Shown here: positions 55,079 through 64,000 of the stretch, one piece after another
Layout: each line of letters opens with the position of its first letter
Position numbering within the stretch: position 1 is the stretch's first letter
Source of the DNA: Agarivorans litoreus
GTDB taxonomy: Bacteria; Pseudomonadota; Gammaproteobacteria; Enterobacterales; Celerinatantimonadaceae
NCBI RefSeq assembly: GCF_019649015.1
Contig: NZ_BLPI01000001.1
Location: 1,321,501-1,385,500 of the forward strand
Direction: 5' to 3'
Length of the DNA stretch: 64,000 nucleotides
Notes under the pieces: generated by a model
Seen by the model: the letters and a program-made list of their open reading frames with translations, nothing else
What the model was told of the DNA's origin: nothing
Database searches by the model: none
Program-made: the position numbers and the translations under genes

Positions 55079-57541
55079 TTAGCGCTTTTGTGGCAGCAAA
55101 CAAGCGGAGTTTTCACTAAGCATGAGTTGAAACTCATCATGAGGCAAGGGTTTAGCAAACCAGTATCCTTGGGCAAAATCACATCCGGCTTCACGCAACA
55201 AGTTAGCTTGGTGCTCTGTTTCAATGCCTTCTGCAATAACATGAATCCCCAGTTTGTGCGCCATCACCACAATCGCTTTACACACAATTAAGTCATCACC
55301 GTCTTGCTCAAGGTTATGAATGAACATGCGATCAATCTTGAGATATTCAATATCAAATTTTTGCAGGTAAGCCAGTGAAGAATAGCCGGTACCAAAGTCG
55401 TCTAAGGCTACCTCAACGCCAGCCTTGCTAAAGGCTAATAGCTTTTCATTCACTATTGGGCTGTTTTCCATCAGCAAACCTTCGGTAATTTCCATTACCA
55501 CATCAGCGCTAGATAAACCCGCTTCCGACAATTCGTTTAGCCACTGATTAACATCGCACTCAGCTTCATAATATTGTTTGGGAGAAGTATTAATACTCAA
55601 TTGAATTGGGCTTAAGCCGCGTTCTTTCCAGGCTTTTAGTTGAGCAACCGCAGTGCTAAATACCCAATTGCCGATTTCTACAACCACTCCAGTTTCTTCA
55701 GCAACATGAATAAAGTCACTAGGGCTAATCCAGCCTTGGCTAGGGTGTAACCAGCGAACCAGGACTTCTGCCTTAAGCAGCTCTCCGGTATTCAAATCCA
55801 CAATGGGTTGATAGTGCAAATGCAGCTGCTTTTTAGCGACCGCTTGGCGCAAATCGTTTGCTAACAAACGGCGAACTTGAGCCTGCTCCTGCAAGGATGC
55901 AGTGAAGTAACTTAAACGGTTACGCCCTTCTTGTTTGGCCACATACATTGCTTGGTCGGCATGTTTTAGAAGATCATCAATTTTCTCACCGTCATTTGGC
56001 GAAAACGCCACACCGATACTGGTTGAAATATACACCCGCTCAATGCCCAGCTGGAACGGGGTGCTCAAGGTCTTAAGCACCGCCTCACCCAGTTCTGCTA
56101 CCCTGCTACCGTCACCGGATTCTTTGAGCAAAATAATAAACTCGTCGCCACCTAAGCGGGCGACATGTTCACCTTGCAATATACAATGCTGAATACGCTG
56201 AGCAGCAATTTGCAGCAACATATCGCCCATGTCGTGACCCAGAGTATCGTTAATGCCTTTAAATTGGTCTAAATCCAACAGCATTAAACTCACACGTTCG
56301 GTTTCTAAACGCGTGGCAAGAGCATCACTAAGAAGCCGATTGAGCATACGCCGATTTGGTAAGCCGGTAAGTGGGTCAAAGTTTGCTTGCTGCCATACTT
56401 GTTCTTCGGCCTTTTTACGTACCGCTACTTCTTTACTCAGTGCCGCAGTACGCTGTTTAACCCGCTGCTCCAACAAGGTTCTGCTGGTATAAACCTCACC
56501 AGCCATGGCATTAAACTTGGCAATTAACGCGGCAATCTCAACCGGTATAAACCAGCGTTTAGGGTTTACAAATTTGCCCATCTCACCATGAGAAATCCCT
56601 TGAGCAGTATCTACTACTTGGCTAATTGGCCGCACAATCATACAGGCCAAATACCAGCTAATTACACCCACTACAAATACACAAAGCAGGCTGACAAAAA
56701 ATGCATAGCGCTGCAGTTTTAACGAGTAGGCCTGAAGCTCAGTGAGGGGTTGAGGAACAATAATCCCCCAGCCAGTGTTTTCTACTTTGGCATAACCTGC
56801 GATCATATCGGCTTGCAATGCGGGTGAATAAAACTCGCTCACTCCAAAGTTGTTATCTCGCATCAACACAACTGGAGCTAAGCCAGAAAGATCTTTCGCT
56901 CGAATGCTCCATTGTTTATTGGGATGAGCGAGAACTCGCCCATACTGATCAAAAATCGCCACATGTCCTAGCTCACCAAAGCGCACTTCAGACTGGCTTT
57001 CTAGCAGGTATTGGGTACCCAACGCACCCATCAAGAAACGATCTTGCCCCTGATAAACGGCCAAAAAGATGGTCGGCTGAGGCACCCCTTCTACCACTAC
57101 CCCACTAAAATACACTTGGTTTTTGTTTGCTCGAGCTTGCTCCATAGCTACTTGAACCTGCGCTGGCACACTGTTGAAAATGCTTAAGGTTGATTCGCCA
57201 TAAAAGAAGCGTTGGCCTCGCCCTTGCTGCCACTCAAACAAGGCGTATAAGTTTATTTCTTTAAGTAGTGGTGATAAGTCATTATGAAAATGTTCAAGGC
57301 TGATTTGTTGATTAGCACTGCTAAAAATAGCCGCTGTATCGTTGGCATAACGAGCCAGTGCAGTGCTTAGATTGCGCGCGATAAGTAAGTGCTTTTCATG
57401 CACTGTGGCGGTTTCATTTTGTTGAACTTGATGCTGAACCCAAGAGCTAACCATTAAGGTCGGTAGCAAAGCCGCAAACATGCAAATAACAAACAAAATA
57501 TAACGTAGAGAGATCCGCCGATTCATCCTTGAGCCAGACAT
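55079..57541 (-). CDS. Membrane GGDEF-EAL protein (c-di-GMP turnover)
   Basis: About 820 residues. The frame begins with TTG at 57551, but the ATG at 57539 (MSGSRMNRR) or 57526 is more likely; none has a strong ribosome binding site. A first helix (about 10-30) and a second (about 280-300) flank a Cache-type periplasmic sensor. HAMP follows (RPISQVVDTAQGIS), then a GGDEF domain (HVARLGGDEFIILL, intact) and an EAL domain (KAEVLVRW in place of EAL, DDFGTGYSSLAYL present). Either activity could dominate; both signatures look usable. Not linked to the glucan locus. Confidence 0.92.
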   Translation of the reverse strand: MSGSRMNRRISLRYILFVICMFAALLPTLMVSSWVQHQVQQNETATVHEKHLLIARNLSTALARYANDTAAIFSSANQQISLEHFHNDLSPLLKEINLYALFEWQQGRGQRFFYGESTLSIFNSVPAQVQVAMEQARANKNQVYFSGVVVEGVPQPTIFLAVYQGQDRFLMGALGTQYLLESQSEVRFGELGHVAIFDQYGRVLAHPNKQWSIRAKDLSGLAPVVLMRDNNFGVSEFYSPALQADMIAGYAKVENTGWGIIVPQPLTELQAYSLKLQRYAFFVSLLCVFVVGVISWYLACMIVRPISQVVDTAQGISHGEMGKFVNPKRWFIPVEIAALIAKFNAMAGEVYTSRTLLEQRVKQRTAALSKEVAVRKKAEEQVWQQANFDPLTGLPNRRMLNRLLSDALATRLETERVSLMLLDLDQFKGINDTLGHDMGDMLLQIAAQRIQHCILQGEHVARLGGDEFIILLKESGDGSRVAELGEAVLKTLSTPFQLGIERVYISTSIGVAFSPNDGEKIDDLLKHADQAMYVAKQEGRNRLSYFTASLQEQAQVRRLLANDLRQAVAKKQLHLHYQPIVDLNTGELLKAEVLVRWLHPSQGWISPSDFIHVAEETGVVVEIGNWVFSTAVAQLKAWKERGLSPIQLSINTSPKQYYEAECDVNQWLNELSEAGLSSADVVMEITEGLLMENSPIVNEKLLAFSKAGVEVALDDFGTGYSSLAYLQKFDIEYLKIDRMFIHNLEQDGDDLIVCKAIVVMAHKLGIHVIAEGIETEHQANLLREAGCDFAQGYWFAKPLPHDEFQLMLSENSACLLPQKR

Positions 57542-58429
57542 GTTAAAAAACAAACGCCGATTTTACATGATATTCACCCATATATGAGTTAATTTTTGCA
57601 AAAACAACGATTAATTGAGCAAGCACTTTTAGCGCTATGTATTTAAGCTCAACTTAAGTAGCTCACAGCCCAAAGATTTAAGACACTTATTTAGTCTTTT
57701 GCAGATAAAATTTGGTTAAAACTATTCGCAGCTATGTGGCATCAAGCACCTTAAATAGCACCCTACATTTGAATCAATAAATCTGATAGATATCGAAAGC
57801 TTAACAAAAGTGCATTTATTAGCTAATTGAAACCAAGCTAAGTATTTTAAAACTGCTTAGATACAGCCAAATTCGCCCCATTTGTTGCTTAACAAACCCT
57901 TTTTGGGGCTAAGCTAAACCGAAAAAGCAGCCCTTAGGGCAAAACAGCACTTGCTCAAACACTGTGTCAATCAAACATGAGAATACTTAAGCCAAGAGTC
58001 TCACCCTGAAAAATAGAAAACAATCCCCACAAAAACAAAAGCTTAGCCATACCATCATTTTTTATGATACCGAAATAAACAGCCCTATCCTGGCAGCACA
58101 TTCAAAACAATCAGCCAAGCTAGCGAACATTGATATCGCCACAAAGCTCGCTAAAACACGCTTTTCCGGCTAGCCATAATCTAGTTAAACTTCTTTTTTT
58201 TAATAAAAATAACTTCTATTCCTTAGTTACCTCTATTGGAAAATAGCAAATTCAGTTTTAAGGTCTTACTTGTTAGCTAGGTAAGCGATAACTCAGTTTG
58301 TAAAAGATAATTAAAGAAGTAGGCTTTACAAGCAAAGCAGCATGAGTATAGGACTGTAGTTGCATTAACTATCTGTAAAATGGTGATTAAAGCTTGTTCT
58401 AAAAGCTAGATTTGTTGATTTTCGCCCAT
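57542..58429. other. Long AT-rich non-coding interval
   Basis: About 890 bases without a plausible gene between the GGDEF-EAL gene and the transporter terminator. I see only short partial hairpins and A/T-rich runs. It could hold a small RNA or regulatory sites for the two minus-strand genes, but nothing specific can be named. Confidence 0.5.
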
Positions 58430-58459
58430 AAAAAAAGCAGCTGCGTAAGGGCAACTGCT
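58430..58459 (-). terminator. Terminator after the formate/nitrite channel gene
   Basis: A 9-bp stem with one G-T pair (AGCAGTTGC with GCAGCTGCT read on the minus strand) followed by at least six T. Confidence 0.8.
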
Positions 58460-58508
58460 CATAAGAGTAATTTATATCAAGCTAGCATCACTAGCCTAGC
58501 GATAAAGC

Positions 58509-60032
58509 TTACGCGACTGATTCAGCCACCTCAGCTTGTGGCTCTTCTAACTTTACCGGAGCGCCTAAAGCTGGGCGTAAGGCTTTAAGTACTTGGTGAC
58601 GTGTAACCACGCCAACTAGTTTGCCACTATCTACCACAGGGAAAATCTTCGGACGGTAAACACTACTGTTACGTAAACGCTCTTCTAAAGGCTGGTGAGT
58701 AGAGCTTAACAAAACACCTGACTCAGATACTGGGTAAACTTGGGCAACATCAACACTCATGTACTCAGCTAATTTTAATAAGTTGTGATTAGGTGCCACG
58801 GTCATAATATCCTTTTGCATAATGCTTGCTACGGTTGTTGTACTTGGTTTGCTGTAATCTTCTAGCCACAGTTTTCTTAAAATTTCTAACTCTGAAACAA
58901 AGCCTTGCAGCTCGTTGTTTTCGTTTACCACAACCGCCCCAGATAACTCTTGAGCTACCAGCGCGTCACAAGCACTTGCAATGGTCATGTCAGGGCTAAG
59001 TGCATTGTCGGCAGGAGACATGATGTCAGCGACTGTAATTGTTTTTAAGTTTTGCATAGTAGGTTCTCCAACAGGACCAGAATATTGATTTGATAAAACA
59101 GAAAATTTAGGACGTACCGGCTCAAGCTGACTACCGCGGCTATATACCGACCAGTAGCCCAAGCCTACAATCACTGCGCCGCCAATAATGTTGCCGATAG
59201 TGACTGGTAATAAATTGTGTGAGGCAAAATTTGCCCAAGTTAGGTGCTCAAATGCACTTGCTTGAACGCCAACCTGTGCCCAAAAGGTCGGTTCAGCCCA
59301 GGCTTTAATCGCAATGCCGAGCGGTACCATGAACATGTTTGCCACTACGTGTTCAAAGCCGGTACTAACAAACATGGCAACGGGTAATATCACCAAGGCA
59401 GCTTTAGCGGCACTGGTTTTAGCACTAAAGGTCATCCATACTGCTAAGCACACCAATAAGTTACATAACATGCCCAGCATCACCGCTTGCATAAAGCCAT
59501 GTTCTAATTTGTGTTGCGCTATAGATAGAGCATTAAGCCCCCATTGGCCGTGATCCAGCTGGTAGAGCTTTGCGCCACTCACCACCAGTACTAGCAGTAA
59601 GGCGCCAACAAAGTTTCCTAGGTATACTTTGCTCCAGTTAGCTAGCATGGCGCGTGTATTAAGCTGCCCATTGGCCCGCGGAATAATTGACAACACGCTA
59701 CTAGTGAATAGCTCACCGCCACATACCACCAACATCACTAAACCTAAGCTAAAGGCCAAGCCACCAAGTAGGCGACTAACTCCCCAACCCACTCCTGAAG
59801 AGCCAGTAGTTACCGTGATGTAAAAAACAAAAGCTAAACCAATAAACACGCCAGCACTAAGCGCTAAACTCAAGGTTTTAGCAGTAGTATTAGTTGCCTT
59901 TTTATAAGCATACTGTTCGGCAAACTGGGTCATTTGATCGGGGCTTAGCGCGGCGGATGAAAGGCTCTCTTTAGGCTTTTCACTGCTTACTACTGTAGGA
60001 GCTGGCAATCGCTCCACTTGAATATGATTCAT
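58509..60032 (-). CDS. Formate/nitrite transporter with C-terminal CBS-domain pair
   Basis: A 507-residue protein. Residues about 45-300 form a FNT-family channel with six helices; GGLAFSLGLVMLVVCGGELFTS and AVWMTFSAKTSAAKA are family landmarks, and GFEHVVANMF carries the central pore histidine. Residues about 335-480 hold CBS domains (TVADIMSPADNALSPDMT; ASIMQKDIMTVAPNHNLL; FPVVDSGKLVGVVTRHQVL), which usually bind adenine nucleotides. FocA alone is about 285 residues, so this is a channel fused to a nucleotide-sensing switch. Formate or nitrite is the likely substrate. Confidence 0.88.
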   Translation of the reverse strand: MNHIQVERLPAPTVVSSEKPKESLSSAALSPDQMTQFAEQYAYKKATNTTAKTLSLALSAGVFIGLAFVFYITVTTGSSGVGWGVSRLLGGLAFSLGLVMLVVCGGELFTSSVLSIIPRANGQLNTRAMLANWSKVYLGNFVGALLLVLVVSGAKLYQLDHGQWGLNALSIAQHKLEHGFMQAVMLGMLCNLLVCLAVWMTFSAKTSAAKAALVILPVAMFVSTGFEHVVANMFMVPLGIAIKAWAEPTFWAQVGVQASAFEHLTWANFASHNLLPVTIGNIIGGAVIVGLGYWSVYSRGSQLEPVRPKFSVLSNQYSGPVGEPTMQNLKTITVADIMSPADNALSPDMTIASACDALVAQELSGAVVVNENNELQGFVSELEILRKLWLEDYSKPSTTTVASIMQKDIMTVAPNHNLLKLAEYMSVDVAQVYPVSESGVLLSSTHQPLEERLRNSSVYRPKIFPVVDSGKLVGVVTRHQVLKALRPALGAPVKLEEPQAEVAESVA

Positions 60033-60220
60033 CTACACTAAAACCTGTAATAACAAGCAACTAGAGTCGCTAATGACTGAACGTGTTATTACAATATCGA
60101 TAAAGCATTGGGCTGGTAAGCGGATAATTTTTATGAGCTATATCAAAACTTCTTATAGCACCTATGTTTACTATACTTAGCAGCTAATACAGCCTCTTAA
60201 AAACATTTCTGGAGTAAGCG

Positions 60221-61126
60221 ATGCGCTATTCTTTAAAGCAACTTACCGTATTTGAAGCCGTTGCAACCCACGGCAGCGTAAGTGCAGCCGCCGACAAGCT
60301 CGCGCTCACTCAATCTGCCGCGAGCATGTCGTTGGCTCAACTTGAAAAACTATTAGGAAAGCCACTATTTGATAGGCGTGGCAAGCGGATGGTACTAAGC
60401 CAGTGGGGCCTGTGGCTGCGGCCAAAGGCCAAACAGTTATTGTTAGACGCCATGCAAATTGAAGAAGGGTTTGCCGAGCAGCAACTAGTAAGTGGCGAAC
60501 TGCAGCTTTGCGCTAGCCAAACCGCGGCAGAACACTTAATCCCAGATCTCATCAGTAATATTGATAATAACTTTCCCCAGCTACGTATCAGCTTTTCCGT
60601 AGAAAATACCGCAGAGGTAATTAATGGCTTAATTAACTACGATTACCAACTAGGAGTGATTGAAGGGCGCTGTGACGATGACCGAATTGCTCACCAAGTA
60701 TGGTGTAACGACCACTTAGTGATTGTGGCCGCCGCCCACCACCCTTACGCAAAGTTAGAGCGGGTGAGCATTGCCCAGCTCGAGCAAGCTCGTTGGGTAC
60801 TGCGCGAGCAAGGAGCAGGCACCCGGAGAGTATTTGATAGCGCTATTCAGGGCACTATTGACTCACTAAAGGTTCACCGAGAATACGAACACGTGCCAGT
60901 GTTGCGCTCTATGGTTGCTAACAATAACTATTTAAGCTGCCTGCCTTACCTAGATGTAATCAAAGCACTGGAGTTAGGTGAGCTGGTCAGGCTAAACGTA
61001 CCAGAGCTCAACATTGAACGGTCGTTATCATTTGTCTGGCGTAATGACACACCTGAGAATCCACTTCGCGACTTAGTGATTACTGAAGCGAAGCGCATGT
61101 TTAAAGTCCACCATCGCGATATGTAA
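60221..61126 (+). CDS. LysR-family transcriptional regulator
   Basis: A 301-residue regulator, divergent from the FocA-CBS gene. The winged helix-turn-helix is at residues about 4-62 (LKQLTVFEAVATHGSVSAAADKLALTQSAASMSLAQLEKLLG). A LysR substrate-binding domain follows. The shared 188-base promoter region makes control of the channel gene likely, by the usual LysR pattern. The inducer is unknown. Confidence 0.93.
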   Translation: MRYSLKQLTVFEAVATHGSVSAAADKLALTQSAASMSLAQLEKLLGKPLFDRRGKRMVLSQWGLWLRPKAKQLLLDAMQIEEGFAEQQLVSGELQLCASQTAAEHLIPDLISNIDNNFPQLRISFSVENTAEVINGLINYDYQLGVIEGRCDDDRIAHQVWCNDHLVIVAAAHHPYAKLERVSIAQLEQARWVLREQGAGTRRVFDSAIQGTIDSLKVHREYEHVPVLRSMVANNNYLSCLPYLDVIKALELGELVRLNVPELNIERSLSFVWRNDTPENPLRDLVITEAKRMFKVHHRDM

Positions 61127-61166
61127 CTAATAGGCTTGCATACAAAAACAAAAGCACCCAGACAAA

Positions 61167-61181
61167 TGATAATGATTATCG
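61167..61181. promoter_or_regulatory. Fur box
   Basis: TGATAATGATTATCG, a 7-1-7 inverted repeat differing by one base from TGATAATNATTATCA, the Fur core. It lies 18 bases before a small frame starting ATG at 61199. The rest of the 61127-61474 gap holds only that frame. Confidence 0.7.
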
Positions 61182-61198
61182 TTTAATTTGGGTACTTT

Positions 61199-61399
61199 AT
61201 GAATCGCTTATGTCTTTTATCTAGCTTAGTTAGCAGCAGTGCCATAGCAAATACAGATCCCAGCTCAGAGAACCTAAACTAATGGGAATCACTGGCCATG
61301 GCTTTATCACTGCTCGCTACAGCAGTATTTTGCTTATGGGTAATCTGTAAAATAAAGGCGCTAAACGCGCTCTTACCAAATAGCTTGCCTAGCCATTAG
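61199..61399 (+). pseudogene. Small Fur-controlled membrane protein split by an in-frame stop
   Basis: A 27-codon frame (61199-61282) reads MNRLCLLSSLVSSSAIANTD..., a signal-peptide-like start, and stops at TAA. The same frame resumes at once and runs to 61399, with an ATG at 61298 (MALSLLATAVFCLWVICKIK) giving a 33-residue single-helix piece. If the stop were absent this would be a 66-residue small membrane protein. A Fur box lies just upstream. It may be a decayed gene, two tiny genes or a real short peptide; no family is recognised. Confidence 0.4.
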
Positions 61400-61474
61400 C
61401 CTACAGAGCAAGTTGCTAGAAAAACTCCAATAAAAATAGTATCGAGCTAGGCCAATAGCGTAAATGAGCCAATG

Positions 61475-62566
61475 CTATATGCTGGTACCAAAATCCTCAT
61501 AAATCTTCTGATATTGCTGCTGAGTTCGTTGCAGCGAAAACTCCTCTAACACGCGTTGTCGTCCAGCTCGCCCAAACTCGATTAAGCGCTCTGGCTGAGC
61601 TAAGGCTTTTTCAATTATCTCTGCTAGTTTTTTGCTATCGTCATAATCAAATAACCAACCGTTTAGATCTTCTTGTACCAGTACTCCATTACCGCCCACT
61701 TTACTAGCAACCACTGCTCGCTTATACGCCATAGCTTCCATAATGGCCAAGGACATGCCTTCGGTTCTTGACGTCATCGCCAGTAATTCGAAACAGTTAT
61801 AAATTTTACTGCGATCGCTGACCATGCCATGGAAAACGACTTCGGCATTAGCTAAATGCTGTTGGGTAAACTCTTGCAGCGGAGCCAACTGGTCGCCGGT
61901 GCCAAAAAAGTGCACTTCAACCTTTTGTTGTGTCCCCTTAGGCAATAAGCGAACAGCTTCAAGCAAACTAATTTGATGTTTAAGGCTTACTAAGCGCCCT
62001 ACTGAGCCAATACGTAAACGCCCATCTTGCGGATGAGGAACAATATCTTTTTCCTCCGGCATGGCAATACCGTTATCAATTACCGAAGAATCTACATGTT
62101 CCCAACCGTGCTCTTCGTGAAAGATTTGCTGACCCTCTTCCGAAACAAAACAAATGCTATCGATAAACCGGCGGGCAAAACGGTGCACTTTACGCCAACG
62201 GTTAGTCGCTAATCGCGCTGCGCCATGGCGGGTATAAACAATTTTACGCTCTAAACAAAACGGCAAGATAGGTAGGGACAACATAACGGCTGAAGGTGAA
62301 TGCATGTGAATGATAGGGTGGCGCCGATAAGCTTGCCATAAGCGTAATTGCACTAGGCCTTTCATGCCACGGATGACTGTCACTTTTAAGTTAAGAGCCT
62401 CAGCCACCACCACAAGAGGGTCATCATGATGCCCCAAAGAAATAATTTCAGGTTCCATTCCCTGAGCACGCTGTTCTACACATAAATCAATAACAAAGCG
62501 TTCTGCTCCTCCCACCTGTAAACTGCTCACAACATGAGATATCTTTTTACTTAACACGCTATTCAC
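61475..62566 (-). CDS. GT4-type glycosyltransferase
   Basis: A 363-residue GT-B glycosyltransferase. The N-terminal domain has VVSSLQVGGAERFVIDL (about residue 12-28), the C-terminal one SVGRLVSLKHQISLLEAV and the donor-binding EGMSLAIMEAMAYKRAVVASKVGGN (about residues 271-295, with the E-x7-E motif). It is divergent from a second glycosyltransferase. The sugar and acceptor are unknown; exopolysaccharide or capsule synthesis is likely. Confidence 0.88.
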   Translation of the reverse strand: MNSVLSKKISHVVSSLQVGGAERFVIDLCVEQRAQGMEPEIISLGHHDDPLVVVAEALNLKVTVIRGMKGLVQLRLWQAYRRHPIIHMHSPSAVMLSLPILPFCLERKIVYTRHGAARLATNRWRKVHRFARRFIDSICFVSEEGQQIFHEEHGWEHVDSSVIDNGIAMPEEKDIVPHPQDGRLRIGSVGRLVSLKHQISLLEAVRLLPKGTQQKVEVHFFGTGDQLAPLQEFTQQHLANAEVVFHGMVSDRSKIYNCFELLAMTSRTEGMSLAIMEAMAYKRAVVASKVGGNGVLVQEDLNGWLFDYDDSKKLAEIIEKALAQPERLIEFGRAGRQRVLEEFSLQRTQQQYQKIYEDFGTSI

Positions 62567-62679
62567 AATATCATTACTTACTTGACTATCCTTAGTGGCA
62601 TTATGATAAGCCAGTTAGGGGTGAAGGATCACTCTCTAACTCAAAGAATTTGTTAATTTTCATCAAAGGATTTACCAGA

Positions 62680-63777
62680 ATGGATTCTTCATTGCGAGTA
62701 CTTGAAGTGGTACAAAGCCTCGAACGAGGCGGTCGCACAGTTAGATTCATTACCACCGTAGCGGGATTAAGAGACAACGGTGTGTTTGTGCTGCCGGTAA
62801 GTTTTAAAGCACCTCACAGTAGTATTCAACAACCCGACCAGCTAGAAGTGCTGCACACCAAGGCTTTTGACGGCCCTTGTATTTTTTACAACTTAGTCAG
62901 ATTAATCAAAAAACACCGGATCAACTTAGTTCATTGTCACTGCGATCGCAGCATGATCTGGGCAGGTTTGGCAGCCAAAGTGTGCAATGTGCCTACTGTA
63001 CTTACTTTTCATCGTTCAATTTTACGCTACTACCAAGAAAATCGAATAAATCGCATTTTAAGGCGCTTAGCCAACTGCTTCGTTGCAGTTTCCGAGCAAC
63101 GCAGGCAGTTGCTTATACAAAACCTGGGTTTAAGCGAACAACGCTGCTTAGCTAATCATGCGGGAGTCGATACCCAAATTGCACCTTTGCAACCTGCTCA
63201 AGCGCGCAAAAATCTTCAGCTTCCCGAAAATCAAATTATTTTGTTTAGTGCAGGCCACCTAGGGCGAATTAAAGGCCATCAAGATACGCTAAAAGCGTTT
63301 AAGCTATTGCCACAACGGAATAACTGTCAGTTATATATAGCCGGTAGCGGTTCTAAGAAAGAAAGCGAGGCACTGCTACGCTATCGCGATAAATTAGGAC
63401 TGCAAGAACAAGTGCATTTTCTTGGGCAAATTAGTAATACCGCTGCATGGATGGAGGCTGCAGACATTTTTGTACAACCTTCTTTAGAAGAAGCCTTTGG
63501 TCTAGTATTTATTGAGGCTGGCTTGCATCATACTCCCGTGGTAGCCACTAAAGTTGGAGGTATCCCCGATATTGTAATAGACGGCGAAACCGGCTTTTTG
63601 GTACCTGCAGCAAAGCCCGAGCTATTAGCAAACACTATAGCTAAGCTGATTGACTCCAAAGCGCTACGAGAAAGGCTTGGGAAGGCCGCAGCGCTGCGCA
63701 TTCGCTCGCAATTTGATACACAGCATATGATTAACAATTATTTAGGTATTTTTAACCGACTTCTCAAGGAAGCTTAA
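62680..63777 (+). CDS. GT4-type glycosyltransferase
   Basis: A 365-residue GT-B enzyme. The ATG at 62680 is chosen, with AAAGGATTTACCAGA before it; the frame could be read from a TTG at 62650. Landmarks are VVQSLERGGRTVRFI at the N-terminus, SAGHLGRIKGHQDTLKAF near residue 200 and EEAFGLVFIEAGLHHTPVVATKVGG (about residues 272-296), with the E-x7-E donor motif. It begins a plus-strand unit with the next gene. Confidence 0.9.
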   Translation: MDSSLRVLEVVQSLERGGRTVRFITTVAGLRDNGVFVLPVSFKAPHSSIQQPDQLEVLHTKAFDGPCIFYNLVRLIKKHRINLVHCHCDRSMIWAGLAAKVCNVPTVLTFHRSILRYYQENRINRILRRLANCFVAVSEQRRQLLIQNLGLSEQRCLANHAGVDTQIAPLQPAQARKNLQLPENQIILFSAGHLGRIKGHQDTLKAFKLLPQRNNCQLYIAGSGSKKESEALLRYRDKLGLQEQVHFLGQISNTAAWMEAADIFVQPSLEEAFGLVFIEAGLHHTPVVATKVGGIPDIVIDGETGFLVPAAKPELLANTIAKLIDSKALRERLGKAAALRIRSQFDTQHMINNYLGIFNRLLKEA

Positions 63778-63788
63778 GCGAGAGCAGC

Positions 63789-64000
63789 ATGGACAAGAAT
63801 TCGATAACCGTTGTAATTACCCCGCGAGACCGTTACTCAGGCATCATTAATTGTATTCGCAACTTATATCTATGCACCGAGCAGCACTTTGAACTCAAAG
63901 TCATCGATTTAGATTATCCAAGTTCACTTAAGCAAAAAATCAAAAAAGAGCTAGCTCAACACCAAAATGCCGAATTGATAAGTTACGGATTAATCTCACC
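63789..64000 (+). CDS. Start of a further cluster gene, probably a GT2-like glycosyltransferase (partial)
   Basis: The frame opens at ATG 63789, 11 bases after the previous stop with AAGCGAGAGCAGC before it, and is open to the window end (70 codons). It begins MDKNSITVVITPRDRYSGII, whose VVITPRDRYS strand-loop is like the nucleotide-binding start of GT2 enzymes. With only the first 70 residues the assignment is tentative. Confidence 0.6.
   Translation, partial: MDKNSITVVITPRDRYSGIINCIRNLYLCTEQHFELKVIDLDYPSSLKQKIKKELAQHQNAELISYGLIS

Overview
The window is chromosomal DNA of a marine gammaproteobacterium of the Alteromonadales type. An Agarivorans-like host is my best guess, from the gene order, the moderately AT-rich composition and the large beta-glucan locus; no database search was possible. 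It opens with a conserved housekeeping block (1-8.7 kb): the 3' end of cca, uppP, folK-folB, plsY, tsaD, then the macromolecular-synthesis operon rpsU-yqeY-dnaG-rpoD and a CAU-anticodon tRNA.

From about 12 to 40.7 kb lies a laminarin (beta-1,3-glucan) utilisation locus. It holds a LamB-type porin, a MalM-like lipoprotein, a diguanylate cyclase with a glycan-binding-like periplasmic domain paired with a solute-binding-like protein, two large non-catalytic lipoproteins built of carbohydrate-binding-like modules, a GlyGly-CTERM GH16 enzyme, a lipoprotein GH17 enzyme, a peptide-family ABC importer, a very large cytoplasmic glycoside phosphorylase (GH161/GH149-like), a cupin, a LacI repressor and two further convergent GH16 lipoproteins. 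Ten close copies of one palindrome (AGWAAGCGCTTWCT, usually in pairs 170-200 bp apart) stand upstream of most of these units and define a probable LacI regulon. The proposed route: surface GH16/GH17 enzymes cut laminarin, the binding lipoproteins hold it, the LamB-like porin passes oligosaccharides, the ABC system imports them, and the phosphorylase yields glucose-1-phosphate.

The right flank of the locus carries a complete IS256-family element with a perfect 8-bp target duplication (41.2-42.5 kb). After it come a coiled-coil protein, a degenerate GGDEF-like protein, a secreted protein of four tandem retropepsin-like domains (active-dead-dead-active), a periplasmic phospholipase-D-family lipoprotein, a frameshifted solute-binding protein, a CPA1 antiporter, a mannose isomerase/fructokinase pair, ArfB, a GGDEF-EAL protein, a formate/nitrite channel fused to CBS domains, a LysR regulator, a Fur box in front of a split small ORF, and the start of a glycosyltransferase cluster running off the end. 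No CRISPR array, rRNA or prophage was seen.
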